From NCBI RefSeq assembly GCF_014201195.1, contig NZ_JACHDS010000001.1, forward strand, positions 2,728,001 to 2,792,000: 64,000 nucleotides of DNA. The letters are read 5' to 3'. Both the position numbers and the translations under genes were made by a program. Positions 47,293-56,433 of this stretch are shown here, piece after piece (the stretch's first letter is position 1; each line of letters opens with the position of its first letter). The DNA is from Nocardiopsis mwathae. GTDB lineage: Bacteria; Actinomycetota; Actinomycetes; Streptosporangiales; Streptosporangiaceae. Below the pieces are notes generated by a model. The model was not told the origin of the DNA. It saw nothing but the letters and a program-made list of their open reading frames with translations, and searched no databases.

Positions 47293-47324
47293 AAAAGGGC
47301 CGCCCCCCGAAGGGGAGCGGCCCT
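47293..47324 (-). terminator. Terminator of rpsA
   Basis: On the minus strand AGGGCCGCTCCCC and GGGGGGCGGCCCT form a stem around a small TTCG-type loop, followed by TTTTCGC. It lies 37 bases past the rpsA stop codon. Confidence 0.85.
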
Positions 47325-47360
47325 CAGCGATTCGCGTCGCTCACACGGTGTTCAGGCGAA

Positions 47361-48848
47361 CTACTCGCCACCGCCCGCGAGCTTCTCACGCAGCGCGGCC
47401 AGCGCCTCATCGGAGGCGAGGGCACCACCGGAGTTGTCGGCGTTGCCGCCGCCACCACCGGCGGGCGCGCTCGGCGCGGCCTCGGCCTCGGCACTGGGCG
47501 CCTCGGCGGCCTCGGCCTCGGCGGCCTGGGCCTCCTCGACCTGCTTGCGGTGCGCCTCGAAGCGGGACTGGGCGAGAGCGTACTGCTGCTCCCACTCGTC
47601 GCGCTGAGCCTCGTAGCCTTCGAGCCACTCGCCGCTCTCCGGGTCGAAGCCCTCGGGGTACTTGTAGTTGCCCTGCTCGTCGTACTCCGCGGCCATGCCG
47701 TAGAGGGTCGGGTCGAAGTCGACCTGGTCCGGCGAGACGCTCTCGTTGGCCTGCTTCAGCGAGAGGCTGATGCGGCGGCGCTCCAGGTCGATGTCGATGA
47801 TCTTGACGAAGATCTCGGTGCCGACCTGGACGACCTGCTCCGGAATCTCGACGTGGCGCTCGGCCAGCTCGGAGATGTGGACCAGGCCCTCGATGCCCTC
47901 CTCGACGCGCACGAACGCACCGAACGGAACCAGCTTGGTGACCTTGCCGGGAACGACCTGGCCGATCTGGTGCGTGCGGGCGAACTGCTGCCAGGGGTCT
48001 TCCTGGGTGGCCTTGAGGGACAGGGAAACGCGCTCGCGCTCCATGTCGACGTCGAGAACCTCGACGGTGACCTCCTGGCCGACCTCGACGACCTCGCTCG
48101 GGTGGTCGATGTGCTTCCAGGACAGCTCGGAGACGTGCACCAGACCGTCGACGCCGCCGAGGTCCACGAACGCACCGAAGTTGACGATCGAGGAGACGAC
48201 GCCCTTGCGGATCTGGCCCTTCTGCAAGGTGTTGAGGAACGTCTGGCGAACCTCGGACTGGGTCTGCTCCAGCCAGGCGCGGCGCGAGAGGACCACGTTG
48301 TTGCGGTTCTTGTCGAGCTCGATGATCTTGGCTTCGAGCTCGCGGCCGACGTAGGGCTGCAGGTCACGGACCCGGCGCATCTCGACCAGAGAGGCCGGGA
48401 GGAAGCCGCGCAGGCCGATGTCGAGGATGAGGCCGCCCTTGACGACCTCGATGACGGTGCCGGTGACGACGCCGTCCTCTTCCTTGATCTTCTCGATCGT
48501 GCCCCAGGCGCGCTCGTACTGGGCGCGCTTCTTGGACAGGATGAGACGGCCTTCTTTGTCCTCCTTCTGGAGGACCAGGGCCTCGACATGGTCGCCGACG
48601 GACACCACTTCACCGGGGTCGACGTCGTGCTTGATCGAGAGCTCGCGGGAAGGGATCACACCCTCGGTCTTGTAACCGATGTCGAGCAAGACCTCATCTC
48701 GATCGACCTTCACGATGGTGCCCTCGACAATGTCACCGTCGTTGAAGTACTTGATGGTCTCGTCGATCGCTGCGAGGAAGGCTTCCTCGGACCCGATGTC
48801 GTTGACCGCTACCTGGGGTGTCGAGGTTGCCTCGGTGCTGCTCGTCAT
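47361..48848 (-). CDS. rpsA: 30S ribosomal protein S1
   Basis: Product of 495 residues with four S1 RNA-binding domains, the actinobacterial arrangement. They start near GDIVEGTIVKVDRDEVLLDI, DGVVTGTVIEVVKGGLILDI, KGVVSSIVNFGAFVDLGGVD and GKVTKLVPFGAFVRVEEGIE. The C-terminal tail is Ala/Glu-rich and disordered (AAEAEAAEAPSAEAEAAPSA). It unfolds mRNA for translation initiation. The ATG at 48848 begins the normal N terminus. A promoter lies about 260 bases upstream, leaving a long leader of the kind on which S1 can regulate its own synthesis. Confidence 0.95.
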   Translation of the reverse strand: MTSSTEATSTPQVAVNDIGSEEAFLAAIDETIKYFNDGDIVEGTIVKVDRDEVLLDIGYKTEGVIPSRELSIKHDVDPGEVVSVGDHVEALVLQKEDKEGRLILSKKRAQYERAWGTIEKIKEEDGVVTGTVIEVVKGGLILDIGLRGFLPASLVEMRRVRDLQPYVGRELEAKIIELDKNRNNVVLSRRAWLEQTQSEVRQTFLNTLQKGQIRKGVVSSIVNFGAFVDLGGVDGLVHVSELSWKHIDHPSEVVEVGQEVTVEVLDVDMERERVSLSLKATQEDPWQQFARTHQIGQVVPGKVTKLVPFGAFVRVEEGIEGLVHISELAERHVEIPEQVVQVGTEIFVKIIDIDLERRRISLSLKQANESVSPDQVDFDPTLYGMAAEYDEQGNYKYPEGFDPESGEWLEGYEAQRDEWEQQYALAQSRFEAHRKQVEEAQAAEAEAAEAPSAEAEAAPSAPAGGGGGNADNSGGALASDEALAALREKLAGGGE

Positions 48849-49106
48849 GTGTGGGTGGACTCCGGACACGGATATGGACAGAAATTGGGACGCTGCGAAA
48901 TCGAACGGACACCCGGCCGACCCTCGGAAACGACGGACCTCCGGAGCCGTCAACGCCCCCGGGTCGCCCCGCGTATCCGCTAGTGCCGTGCGTCCGCCGC
49001 GCCCACCCGGGCCCCCGACGCTTCCGATGCCGAGGCGGTCGATCTGCCCCGCTCGGGATGAACCTCCGAGGTCGAGCTGCGCATGCGAATCCACAACGCT
49101 CCGGTC
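48849..49106 (-). other. Untranslated leader of rpsA
   Basis: About 250 bases between the predicted rpsA start of transcription and its ATG, with no credible gene. Its length is consistent with a regulated leader. No known riboswitch fold was recognised. Confidence 0.5.
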
Positions 49107-49135
49107 AGAATATGAGACGCGGGCGTCTTGGTCAA
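49107..49135 (-). promoter_or_regulatory. rpsA promoter with an internal palindrome
   Basis: On the minus strand, TTGACC (49135-49130) and TATTCT (49112-49107) are exactly 17 bases apart. The spacer contains a perfect inverted repeat AGACGC-CC-GCGTCT (49128-49115). A protein bound there would sit between the two promoter boxes, which often means repression or activation by twisting. The promoter is convincing; the operator is a suggestion. Confidence 0.75.
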
Positions 49136-49248
49136 TCGGAATCCCGGACGTCTAACGGACCAAGAGCGCAACCAGCGCATTCCACTCCCCCCGCGTCACG
49201 CCCGAATGTGGCCCATCTCATGCCCCGGCGGGCGCACGGACCGGCCCG

Positions 49249-49677
49249 TCAGTCGTCGAACCGCCGCGACCGGGTCCGCTTCAGATCGGACCGCCGCCGC
49301 TTGGCACCGAGTCTGCGCTCCTTGGCACCGCGGCTCGGCCGGGTGGCCCGGCGCGCCCGGGGCCCCGGCGCCGCCGCCTCGGCCAGCAGCACGGCGAGCC
49401 GCTGCCGCGCCAGCTCCCGGTTGCGGGCCTGGGAGCGGGTGTCGGCCGCGGTGACCGTCAATACCCCGCCGACCAGGCGGCCCTCCAGCCGCCGAAGCGC
49501 GCGCTCGCGCTGCTCCCCGGTGAGCGCCGCGGTCGCGGTGAGGTCCAGGGAGACCGACACACGGGTGTCGGACGTGTTGACGTGCTGCCCGCCCGGCCCT
49601 CCGGAGCGGGAGAAGCGCCACCGCAGCTCCTCGTCGACCAGGAATACCCGGACACAGCCCGATGCGGATGCCGCCAC
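49249..49677 (-). CDS. arfB: Peptidyl-tRNA hydrolase ArfB-like ribosome rescue protein
   Basis: Product of 142 residues with the release-factor GGQ motif in RFSRSGGPGGQHVNTSDTRV. The strongly basic C-terminal tail (RGAKERRLGAKRRRSDLKRT) is the part that enters the empty mRNA channel in ArfB/YaeJ. It rescues stalled ribosomes by hydrolysing peptidyl-tRNA. The GTG at 49677 is selected because GGGGGAGG lies six bases upstream. It lies downstream of polA on the same strand. Confidence 0.9.
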   Translation of the reverse strand: MAASASGCVRVFLVDEELRWRFSRSGGPGGQHVNTSDTRVSVSLDLTATAALTGEQRERALRRLEGRLVGGVLTVTAADTRSQARNRELARQRLAVLLAEAAAPGPRARRATRPSRGAKERRLGAKRRRSDLKRTRSRRFDD

Positions 49678-49732
49678 TGCCGCCTCCCCCTCTCTTGCTT
49701 CCACGGAATCCCGTTGCCCGAAAGCCGCCCGC

Positions 49733-52501
49733 TCAGTGCGCGGCGTCGTGCCAGTCGCGGCCGACGCCGACCGACACGGCCAGCGGCACACGGAGATCAT
49801 AGGCGTTCGCCATCTTCTCCGACACCAGTTTTCGGACATCCGCCAACTCGTCCGAGGTGACCTCCAAAACGAGTTCGTCGTGAACCTGCAGCAGCATCCG
49901 CGAGGAGAACCCGCCCTCACGCAGCGCCGCGTCCACGTCCAGCATCGCCACCTTGATGATGTCGGCCGCCGACCCCTGGATGGGAGCGTTCAGTGCCATC
50001 CGCTCGGCCATCTCCCGGCGCTGCCGGTTGTCGCTGGTCAGGTCGGGCAGGTACCGGCGGCGGCCCAGCATCGTCTCGGTGTAGCCGTCCCGGCGCGCCT
50101 GCTCCACCACCGCGTGCAGGTAGTCGCGGACCCCGCCGAACTGCGCGAAGTAGTCGTCCATCAGGCGCCGCGCCTCATCGGGGGCGATCCCCAGCTGAGT
50201 GGAGAGCCCATAGGCGCTCAGCCCGTAGGCCAGGCCGTAGTTCATCGCCTTGATCCGCGCCCGCGCCTCGCCGTCGACCTCGTCCACCCCGATCCCGAAC
50301 ACCCGCGCGGCGATCTCGGCGTGGAAGTCGTGGCCCGTCTGGAACGCCTCGATCAGCGAGGCGTCCTGGGACAGGTGCGCCATGATGCGCAGCTCGATCT
50401 GGCTGTAGTCCGCGGTCAGCAGCTGCTCGTAGCCCTCCCCCACGACGAACGCGCGGCGGATGCGCCGGCCCGCGTCGGTGCGCACGGGGATGTTCTGCAG
50501 GTTGGGGTCGGTCGAGCTGAGCCGCCCGGTGGCCGCCACCGTCTGGTGGAAGGTGGTGTGAATGCGGCCGTCCTCGGCGATCGTCTTGATCAGCCCCTCG
50601 ACCGTGGTCCGCAGCCGGGTCTGGTCGCGGTGGCGCAGCAGGATCCCCGGAAGCTCGTGGTCGGTCTGGGTCGCCAGCCACGCCAGCGCGTCGGCGTCGG
50701 TGGTGTAGCCCGTCTTGATCCGCTTGGTCTTGGGCAGCTCCAACTCGGTGAACAGCACCTGCTGGAGCTGCTTGGGCGAACCCAGGTTGAACTCGTGGCC
50801 GACCACCCGGTGCGCCTCGGACACCGCCTGGCGCACCGCCGCGGCGAACTCCTCCTCCAAGCCGTCGAGGTAGGCCCGGTCGACCGCGATACCGGTGCGC
50901 TCCATCGCGCCCAGCACCCCCACCAGCGGCAGCTCCAGATCCGCCAGCAGCCGCTCGGCCCCCCGCTTGCGCAGGTCGGAGTCGAGGCCCGCGGCCAGGT
51001 CGAGGGTGGCGCGGGCCCGCGTCGCCAGGTCGCGTCGGGCGGCCTCGGCCGCGTCGCCCTCACCCGTCACGTCCAAGGCCAGCTGCTCTCCGTCGCCACC
51101 GTGCTCGGCCAGCTCCCGGTTGAGGTACCTGCGGCACAGATCCGCGAGATCGACCTTGCGCTGCCCCGGCTGGACCAGGTAGGCCGCGATCGCGGTGTCG
51201 CTGCTGAGGCCCCGCAGCTCCCAGCCGTGCGCCGCCAGCGCGAGCATGGGGCCCTTGGCCTCGTGCAGGGCCTTGGGGGCATCGGCGTCGGCCAGCCACG
51301 CGGCCAGCGCCCGCTCGTCGTCGGCGTCCAGGGCGGTCGGGTCGATGTGGGCGGCCGCGCCGTCGGCGGCGGCGATCGCCAGTCCGCCGACGGACCCGGC
51401 ACCGCGGCCCCACGTGCCGGAGACGGCCAGGCCGACCCGCTCCCCGGTGGAGGCGTGGCCGCGCAGCCAGGCGGCGACCTCCCCGGTACCCGGCGCGGCC
51501 AGATCGACCGAGAAGCCCTCGGGGGCGGCGTCGGCCTCCGCGCTGTCGTCGGCCTCGGCGCCGACCACCGCGAACAGGCGATCGCGCAGGGTGGAGGCGA
51601 ACTCCAGCGCGTCGAACAGGGAGTCGATGGAGGCGCGGTCGGCCTCCTTCATGGTGAGCCCGGTGACCGGGGCGCCGACCTCGACGTCGGTGGCGAGCTC
51701 GTTGAGCCGCTGGTTGCGCAGGACGTCGTCGAGGTGGTCGCGGAAGTTCTGCCCGGCCTTGCCGGTGACCTCGTCGGCGTGGGCGACCAGCTCGTCCAGC
51801 GACCCGTACTTGGCGATCCACTTGGCGGCGGTCTTGGGACCCACCCCCGGGACGCCGGGGAGGTTGTCGGCCTTCTCTCCCACGAGAGCGGCCAGGTCGC
51901 GGTACCGGTTCGGTGGCACCCCGTACTTCTCCTCGACCTTCGCCGGCGTCATCCGGGTCAGGTCGGACAGGCTCTTGCCCGGGTAGAGCACGGTGCAGGT
52001 GTCGGTCACCAGCTGGAAGGCGTCGCGGTCGCCGGAGGCGATGAGGATCTCCATGTCCTCCTCACCGCCCTGGCGGGCCACGGTCGCGATCACGTCGTCG
52101 GCCTCGAAGCCGGTGGCGGACAGGCTGGTCACACCCATCATCCGCAGCAGCTCCTGGATCAGCTCCACCTGGGAGGGGAACTCCGGCGGGGTCTCCGAGC
52201 GCCCGTCCTTGTACTCCTCGTACACCTCGTGCCGGAATGTCGGCCCGGACAGGTCCCAGGCCACCGCGATGTGCGTGGGCTGCTCGTCGCGCAGCAGCTT
52301 GATCAGCATCGAGGTGAAGCCGTAGACCGCGTTGGTCGACTGGCCGGTGCTCGTCGCGAACTTCTCCACGGGCAGCGCGAAGAAGGCGCGGAAGGCCATG
52401 GAATGGCCGTCCAGCAGCAGCAGGCGTCGGCGGCCGGCGTTCTCACCCCCGGCGCCCGGGGAGGAACTGTTCTGGTCGGGGGTCTGTTGAGTCTTCACCA
52501 C
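49733..52501 (-). CDS. polA: DNA polymerase I
   Basis: Product of 922 residues. It has the 5'-nuclease domain (LLLLDGHSMAFRAFFALPVE, ATGFEADDVIATVARQG, NLPGVPGVGPKTAAKWIAKY), a degenerate 3'-5' exonuclease-like domain, and the polymerase domain with motifs A (LLTADYSQIELRIMAHLSQD), B (KAMNYGLAYGLSAYGLS) and C (LLQVHDELVLEV). The 3'-5' region lacks clear DxE residues, as is usual in actinobacteria. The start is probably GTG at 52501, since AGGA lies seven bases before it; a TTG two codons earlier is possible. It acts in Okazaki fragment processing and repair. Confidence 0.95.
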   Translation of the reverse strand: MVKTQQTPDQNSSSPGAGGENAGRRRLLLLDGHSMAFRAFFALPVEKFATSTGQSTNAVYGFTSMLIKLLRDEQPTHIAVAWDLSGPTFRHEVYEEYKDGRSETPPEFPSQVELIQELLRMMGVTSLSATGFEADDVIATVARQGGEEDMEILIASGDRDAFQLVTDTCTVLYPGKSLSDLTRMTPAKVEEKYGVPPNRYRDLAALVGEKADNLPGVPGVGPKTAAKWIAKYGSLDELVAHADEVTGKAGQNFRDHLDDVLRNQRLNELATDVEVGAPVTGLTMKEADRASIDSLFDALEFASTLRDRLFAVVGAEADDSAEADAAPEGFSVDLAAPGTGEVAAWLRGHASTGERVGLAVSGTWGRGAGSVGGLAIAAADGAAAHIDPTALDADDERALAAWLADADAPKALHEAKGPMLALAAHGWELRGLSSDTAIAAYLVQPGQRKVDLADLCRRYLNRELAEHGGDGEQLALDVTGEGDAAEAARRDLATRARATLDLAAGLDSDLRKRGAERLLADLELPLVGVLGAMERTGIAVDRAYLDGLEEEFAAAVRQAVSEAHRVVGHEFNLGSPKQLQQVLFTELELPKTKRIKTGYTTDADALAWLATQTDHELPGILLRHRDQTRLRTTVEGLIKTIAEDGRIHTTFHQTVAATGRLSSTDPNLQNIPVRTDAGRRIRRAFVVGEGYEQLLTADYSQIELRIMAHLSQDASLIEAFQTGHDFHAEIAARVFGIGVDEVDGEARARIKAMNYGLAYGLSAYGLSTQLGIAPDEARRLMDDYFAQFGGVRDYLHAVVEQARRDGYTETMLGRRRYLPDLTSDNRQRREMAERMALNAPIQGSAADIIKVAMLDVDAALREGGFSSRMLLQVHDELVLEVTSDELADVRKLVSEKMANAYDLRVPLAVSVGVGRDWHDAAH

Positions 52502-52627
52502 ATGCAAATCCTAGGATGCGGTGCGGACGTTTTCGCGGTTCCCGGCGGACGGACCCGCCGGGAAACCCCGGCGCCCCGAACGAGCGGGCGCCGACGGCCG
52601 CGATCCACTCACGGGAGGGTGAACGAC

Positions 52628-53044
52628 ATGACGCTGGACGCCGAGCAGCTCGCCGAGCTGATGGGGGCCGCCAACGCCGGCGGCGGACTCGGGGAGGCCA
52701 TGGGGCTGGAGATCAGCGAGGCCTCGGCCAAGCGCGTCGTGGGGCGGATCCCCGTGGCCAAGAACACCCAGCCCTACGGCCTGCTGCACGGCGGCGCCTC
52801 CTGCGCGCTCGCCGAGACCCTGGGGTCGGTCGGGTCCGCCATCCACGCCGGCGAGGGCCGGATCGCCGTCGGCATCGAGATCAACGCGACGCACCACCGC
52901 AGCGCGACCGCGGGGTACGTGACCGGCGTGGCCACCGCCGTGCACCTCGGCCGCACCCTGGCCACCTGGGACATCGTCATCACCGATGAGGAGGGGCGCC
53001 GCGTGTGCACCGCGCGGCTGACCTGCATGCTGCGCGACGCCTGA
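52628..53044 (+). CDS. PaaI-type hotdog thioesterase
   Basis: Product of 138 residues with a hotdog fold. The family motif is NTQPYGLLHGGASCALAETL, where the HGG and a following Glu form the active site, and then GRIAVGIEINATHHRS. It likely hydrolyses acyl- or aryl-CoA thioesters in the cytosol; the substrate is unknown. The ATG at 52628 follows GGGAGG by nine bases; an in-frame GTG three codons earlier overlaps the spacing and is less likely. It is divergent from polA by 126 bases. A very long open frame reading into it from 48818 is an artefact. Confidence 0.87.
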   Translation: MTLDAEQLAELMGAANAGGGLGEAMGLEISEASAKRVVGRIPVAKNTQPYGLLHGGASCALAETLGSVGSAIHAGEGRIAVGIEINATHHRSATAGYVTGVATAVHLGRTLATWDIVITDEEGRRVCTARLTCMLRDA

Positions 53045-53055
53045 GCCGGACCCCG

Positions 53056-53100
53056 CAGTGGGGGTGGGTTCCGCCGATCCGGCGGAACCCACCCCCACTG
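53056..53100 (+). terminator. Terminator after the thioesterase gene
   Basis: 21-bp perfect stem (53056-53076 with 53080-53100) around ATC, followed by TCGTTTCTT. It begins 12 bases past the stop codon. Confidence 0.9.
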
Positions 53101-53403
53101 TCGTTTCTTGGGGTGGCCGTGACCGACATCCGACGATCGAGTGACCCAGTGTGATCACCTGCGGCCACACCGTCGTACCCCACCCCAGCAAAACGTCATG
53201 AACTGCGACTTTGCCAAAGAAACATGACTACAGAGAGATAACGGCATGAACCCGACTCTGCACCGACATGACCAAGCGCCTTCCGGTTCGCGAACCCCAG
53301 TGATTAAGTCGCGCTAACGCCGGACATTAAGCGAAGCACCACACGAGGCTTCGAACGGCGACTCATCCCCATCGCTAACAGCCGGTTGAACGGAGAGTCC
53401 TCG
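53101..53403 (+). promoter_or_regulatory. Upstream region of the ABC binding-protein gene
   Basis: About 300 bases with lower G+C around 53190-53310, as expected for a promoter region. No clear -35/-10 pair could be fixed. GCAAAACGTCATGA (near 53188) resembles CCCAAACGTCACCC upstream of livH (near 59910), possibly a shared operator; weak evidence. Confidence 0.35.
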
Positions 53404-54624
53404 ATGCCAGGCAAGAAGGCGCTCAGCCTCACCGCGGCGGCCGCGGCCCTTACCCTTGCAGCCACCGCCTGCGGAACGGGCGACGGAACGGATTCCGACG
53501 CCCTGCAGTACGGGTACGTCTTCCCGGAGACGGGCGACCTCTCCCACCTCGGCCCGCCCCAGATCACCGCCGCCAAGTACGCGCTGCACGAGATCAACGA
53601 GGCGGGCGGCGTGCTCGACCAGGAGGTCCCCGCCATCCTCACCGGCGACGAGGCCAACGACGCCGCCCAAGCCAACGACTCCGCTCAGCGGCTCATCGAC
53701 CAGGACGTCGACATCGTCCTCGGTGCGGCCAGCTCCGGCATGACCCTGGCCATCATCGACACCGTCACCGGTGCGGAGAAGGTCCAGTGCTCCGGCTCCA
53801 ACACCGCGCCCGGGCTGACCGAGGAGAAGCCGACCGAGTACTACGTCCGCACCGCCCCCAGCGACATGCTGCAGGGCCCCGTCCTCGCGGAGAAGATCGC
53901 CGGCGACGGCCACCAGAACGTCGCCATCACCTACCGCGCCGACGACTACGGCGAAGGCCTGGCCAACGCCGCCGCCACCGCCCTGGAGGACAACGGCATC
54001 GAGGTCAAGTACCAGGAGGGCTACGACCCCAACGCCCCGAACTTCGACTCCGTGGTCACCGAGGTCGCCAACCAGGACACCGACGCCGTCATCATGGTCT
54101 CCTTCGAGGAGGGCGTGCAGATCATCACCGGCCTCATCGAGGCCGGTGTCAACGCCGACCAGATGTACGGCACCGACGGCCTGAACGACGAGACGCTCGG
54201 CAACTCCGTCGACTCCGACAACCCCGGCATCATCGACGGCTTCCAGGGCACCGCACCGGACGTCGGCGAGGCCGAGTTCATCAGGGGCCTGCAGGAGTTC
54301 GACGAGAACCTCGAAGTCCTGCAGTTCGCCGGCCAGGTCTTCGACTGCGCCATCGTGACCGCGCTCGCCGCCGAACAGGCCGAGAGCACCGACCCGACCG
54401 TGTTCGTCAACGAACTGGCCGCGGTCACCCAGGACGGCGAGCAGTGCTCCTCGTTCGCCGAGTGCCGCGACCTGATCCGCGACGGCAAGGACATCGACTA
54501 CCAGGGTGTCAGCGGCCCCATCGCCTTCGATGACAAGGGCGACGTCAGCCAGGCCACCTTCCAGATCTACGGCTTCGAGGACGGCGGCAAGCACACCAAG
54601 CTCGACGCCATCACCGTCCCCTGA
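53404..54624 (+). CDS. livK: Branched-chain amino acid ABC transporter, substrate-binding lipoprotein
   Basis: Product of 406 residues of the LivJ/LivK-like receptor family. The lipoprotein signal peptide ends in the lipobox LAATACG with Cys23. The mature protein has the two-lobed fold, with DALQYGYVFPETGDLSHLGP at the start and VDIVLGAASSGMTLAIIDTV in the ligand-binding cleft region. It delivers a branched-chain amino acid or related compound to the LivHMGF membrane complex encoded on the other strand nearby. ATG 53404 follows GGAGAG. The exact ligand is unknown; urea or amide receptors of this family look similar. Confidence 0.88.
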   Translation: MPGKKALSLTAAAAALTLAATACGTGDGTDSDALQYGYVFPETGDLSHLGPPQITAAKYALHEINEAGGVLDQEVPAILTGDEANDAAQANDSAQRLIDQDVDIVLGAASSGMTLAIIDTVTGAEKVQCSGSNTAPGLTEEKPTEYYVRTAPSDMLQGPVLAEKIAGDGHQNVAITYRADDYGEGLANAAATALEDNGIEVKYQEGYDPNAPNFDSVVTEVANQDTDAVIMVSFEEGVQIITGLIEAGVNADQMYGTDGLNDETLGNSVDSDNPGIIDGFQGTAPDVGEAEFIRGLQEFDENLEVLQFAGQVFDCAIVTALAAEQAESTDPTVFVNELAAVTQDGEQCSSFAECRDLIRDGKDIDYQGVSGPIAFDDKGDVSQATFQIYGFEDGGKHTKLDAITVP

Positions 54625-54648
54625 CCGGACCCGCACCACCCCGCACAC

Positions 54649-54678
54649 ACGGCCCCCGGACCGCCGTCCGGGGGCCGT
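54649..54678 (+). terminator. Terminator after the binding-protein gene
   Basis: ACGGCCCCCGGAC (54649-54661) and GTCCGGGGGCCGT (54666-54678) around CGCC, followed by GTCCTTTCC. Confidence 0.85.
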
Positions 54679-54817
54679 GTCCTTTCCGCCGGTCGGCACG
54701 GACACCCCCGCGCACTCGCGTGACAGCGCCGCGGCCGCACCCGCACACACCCGGACCACCCGGCCCCGGGCGCGCGCCCGAGGAGTGCGGGCGACCCGCC
54801 GGGTGGCGTCGCGCCCC

Positions 54818-55465
54818 ATGGACATCGTTCAGGGGTTACCGGCGTTCATCGTCGCCGTCGTCCTCATCTCGGCCTCCCCCGGCCCTGCGATGGCGCTGAT
54901 CTTCCGCAGAGCCGCCCTCCACGGGTTCCGCTCCAGCGTGGCGACGGTACTCGGGCTGGAAGCGGGAATCTACCTGTGGGCGCTTGCCGCCGGGGCCGGG
55001 CTGGCCGCCCTGTTGGCGGCCTCCCACACCCTCTACCTCACGATCCAGATCGCGGGTGCCTGCTTCCTGGCCTACCTGGGAATACGCTCCTGGGCCGCCG
55101 TGCTCCGGGACCGCCGCACCGATGCCGCCGACCCCGGCCGGGCCGATCCTCCCCCACCGCAGACGTCCACACGCGCCGCATTCGGCGAGGGGCTGGTCGT
55201 CCAACTCGCCAACCCCAAGGCCGCCGTCTTCATGTTCGCCTTCTACCCGCAGTTCATCTCCGCCGACCAGCCCCTCCTGGCGACCACCGCCGCCCTGGCA
55301 CTCCTCCAGGTCGGCGTGGAGACCACGCTGTACCTGGCCCTGGCCGCCGGGGTGGCACGGGCCGGCACCCGGTTCCGCCGCCCCACCATCCGACGCCGAC
55401 TCGAAGCGGTCACCGGCACCGTACTCATCGCCCTGGCCGGACGGCTCCTGCTCACAGCGCGGTGA
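54818..55465 (+). CDS. LysE/RhtB family exporter
   Basis: Product of 215 residues with about six hydrophobic helices. The LysE/RhtB signature near the N terminus is FIVAVVLISASPGPAMALIF, and VVQLANPKAAVFMFAFYPQF is the characteristic central motif. It exports an amino acid or derivative. The ATG at 54818 gives the family N terminus (MDIVQGLPAF), although its ribosome binding site is weak. It lies between the ABC binding protein and the liv operon, so amino-acid export balancing uptake is plausible, but no direct link is shown. Confidence 0.88.
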   Translation: MDIVQGLPAFIVAVVLISASPGPAMALIFRRAALHGFRSSVATVLGLEAGIYLWALAAGAGLAALLAASHTLYLTIQIAGACFLAYLGIRSWAAVLRDRRTDAADPGRADPPPPQTSTRAAFGEGLVVQLANPKAAVFMFAFYPQFISADQPLLATTAALALLQVGVETTLYLALAAGVARAGTRFRRPTIRRRLEAVTGTVLIALAGRLLLTAR

Positions 55466-55498
55466 CGGCCTCCCCCTACCGCGGGGGAGGCCGTCACC
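55461..55498. terminator. Bidirectional terminator between the LysE gene and livF
   Basis: 16-bp perfect stem (GGTGACGGCCTCCCCC at 55461-55476 with 55483-55498) that includes the LysE stop codon. It separates two convergent genes. Confidence 0.85.
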
Positions 55499-55512
55499 GT
55501 CGAACCGCTCCC

Positions 55513-56433
55513 CTACCCCGCCTTGGCCAGGGTGCCCAGGTAGAGCTCGATCACGTTGGGGTCGTCCAGCAGCTCGCGGCCGGTGCCCGTGTAGGCGTTG
55601 CGGCCCTGGTCCAGCACGTATCCGCGGTCGCAGATCTGCAGGCAGCGGCGCGCGTTCTGCTCCACCATGATCACCGAGACGCCCGTCGCGTTGATCTCCT
55701 TCACGCGCTGGAACACCTCGTCCTGGAAGATCGGCGAGAGCCCCGCGGTCGGCTCGTCGAGCAGCAGCACCGACGGCTCCATCATCAGCGCCCTGCCCAT
55801 CGCGACCATCTGCCGCTCACCACCCGACAGCGCCCCCGCCTTCTGCCTGCGCCGCTCCGCCAGCAGCGGAAACACCTCCGATACCGCCGCGAACCGCCGC
55901 TGGAACGCCTTCGGACGCAGAAACGCGCCCATCTCCAGGTTCTCCTCCACCGTCAGCGAAGGGAACACGTTCTGCGTCTGCGGAACATAGCCCACGCCGC
56001 GCGACACCAGCTCGTGCGCGCTGCGGTTGGCGATGCTCTCCTCGCGCAGCACGATCGTGCCCTCGCGCACCGGGATCAGCCCGAAAATGGTCTTGACCAG
56101 CGTGGACTTGCCCGCGCCGTTCGGGCCGATGATCCCGACGACCTCCCCCTCCCGCAGGGTCAGGGTGCAGCCGTTGAGGATGTTCACCTCCGGGACATAA
56201 CCCGCCTTCACCTCGTTGGCGACCAGCAGGTACTCCGAGAAGTCCTCGACCGCCGCCACACCGGCGTGCTCCAGCACCTCCTCGCGCGCGTCCTGCAGCG
56301 CCGCGGCCTCCTCCGGCGTCTCCGGCCCATGGTCGTGCGGAAGGCCGTGCGGCTGACCGTGGCCGGAAGCGGGACCGGGGCCGTGCCCCTGACCGGGTGT
56401 GGATCGCGGGGTGTCCCCCGGGAACTCGCTCAT
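55513..56433 (-). CDS. livF: Branched-chain amino acid ABC transporter ATPase LivF
   Basis: Product of 306 residues. Walker A (IIGPNGAGKSTLVKTIFGLI), ABC signature (ALSGGERQMVAMGRALMMEP) and Walker B (VLLLDEPTAGLSP) are present. An N-terminal extension of about 70 residues rich in Gly, His and Pro (HGQPHGLPHDHGPETPEEAA) is not part of the normal LivF fold and might bind metal. It is the last gene of livH-livM-livG-livF and its start overlaps the livG stop by 4 bases. Confidence 0.92.
   Translation of the reverse strand: MSEFPGDTPRSTPGQGHGPGPASGHGQPHGLPHDHGPETPEEAAALQDAREEVLEHAGVAAVEDFSEYLLVANEVKAGYVPEVNILNGCTLTLREGEVVGIIGPNGAGKSTLVKTIFGLIPVREGTIVLREESIANRSAHELVSRGVGYVPQTQNVFPSLTVEENLEMGAFLRPKAFQRRFAAVSEVFPLLAERRRQKAGALSGGERQMVAMGRALMMEPSVLLLDEPTAGLSPIFQDEVFQRVKEINATGVSVIMVEQNARRCLQICDRGYVLDQGRNAYTGTGRELLDDPNVIELYLGTLAKAG

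Noticed and set aside
46434-48983. An 849-codon plus-strand open frame opposite rpsA, GNAT and coaE
   Set aside because: Antisense shadow of three well-supported genes; the sequence is repetitive in Leu/Asp/Val with no family features.
48818-52620. A 1408-codon open frame on the plus strand running antisense to rpsA leader, arfB and polA
   Set aside because: Composition is typical of the antisense of high-GC genes and no domain is recognisable. Only its last 138 codons (52628-53044) are a real gene, with its own start signal.
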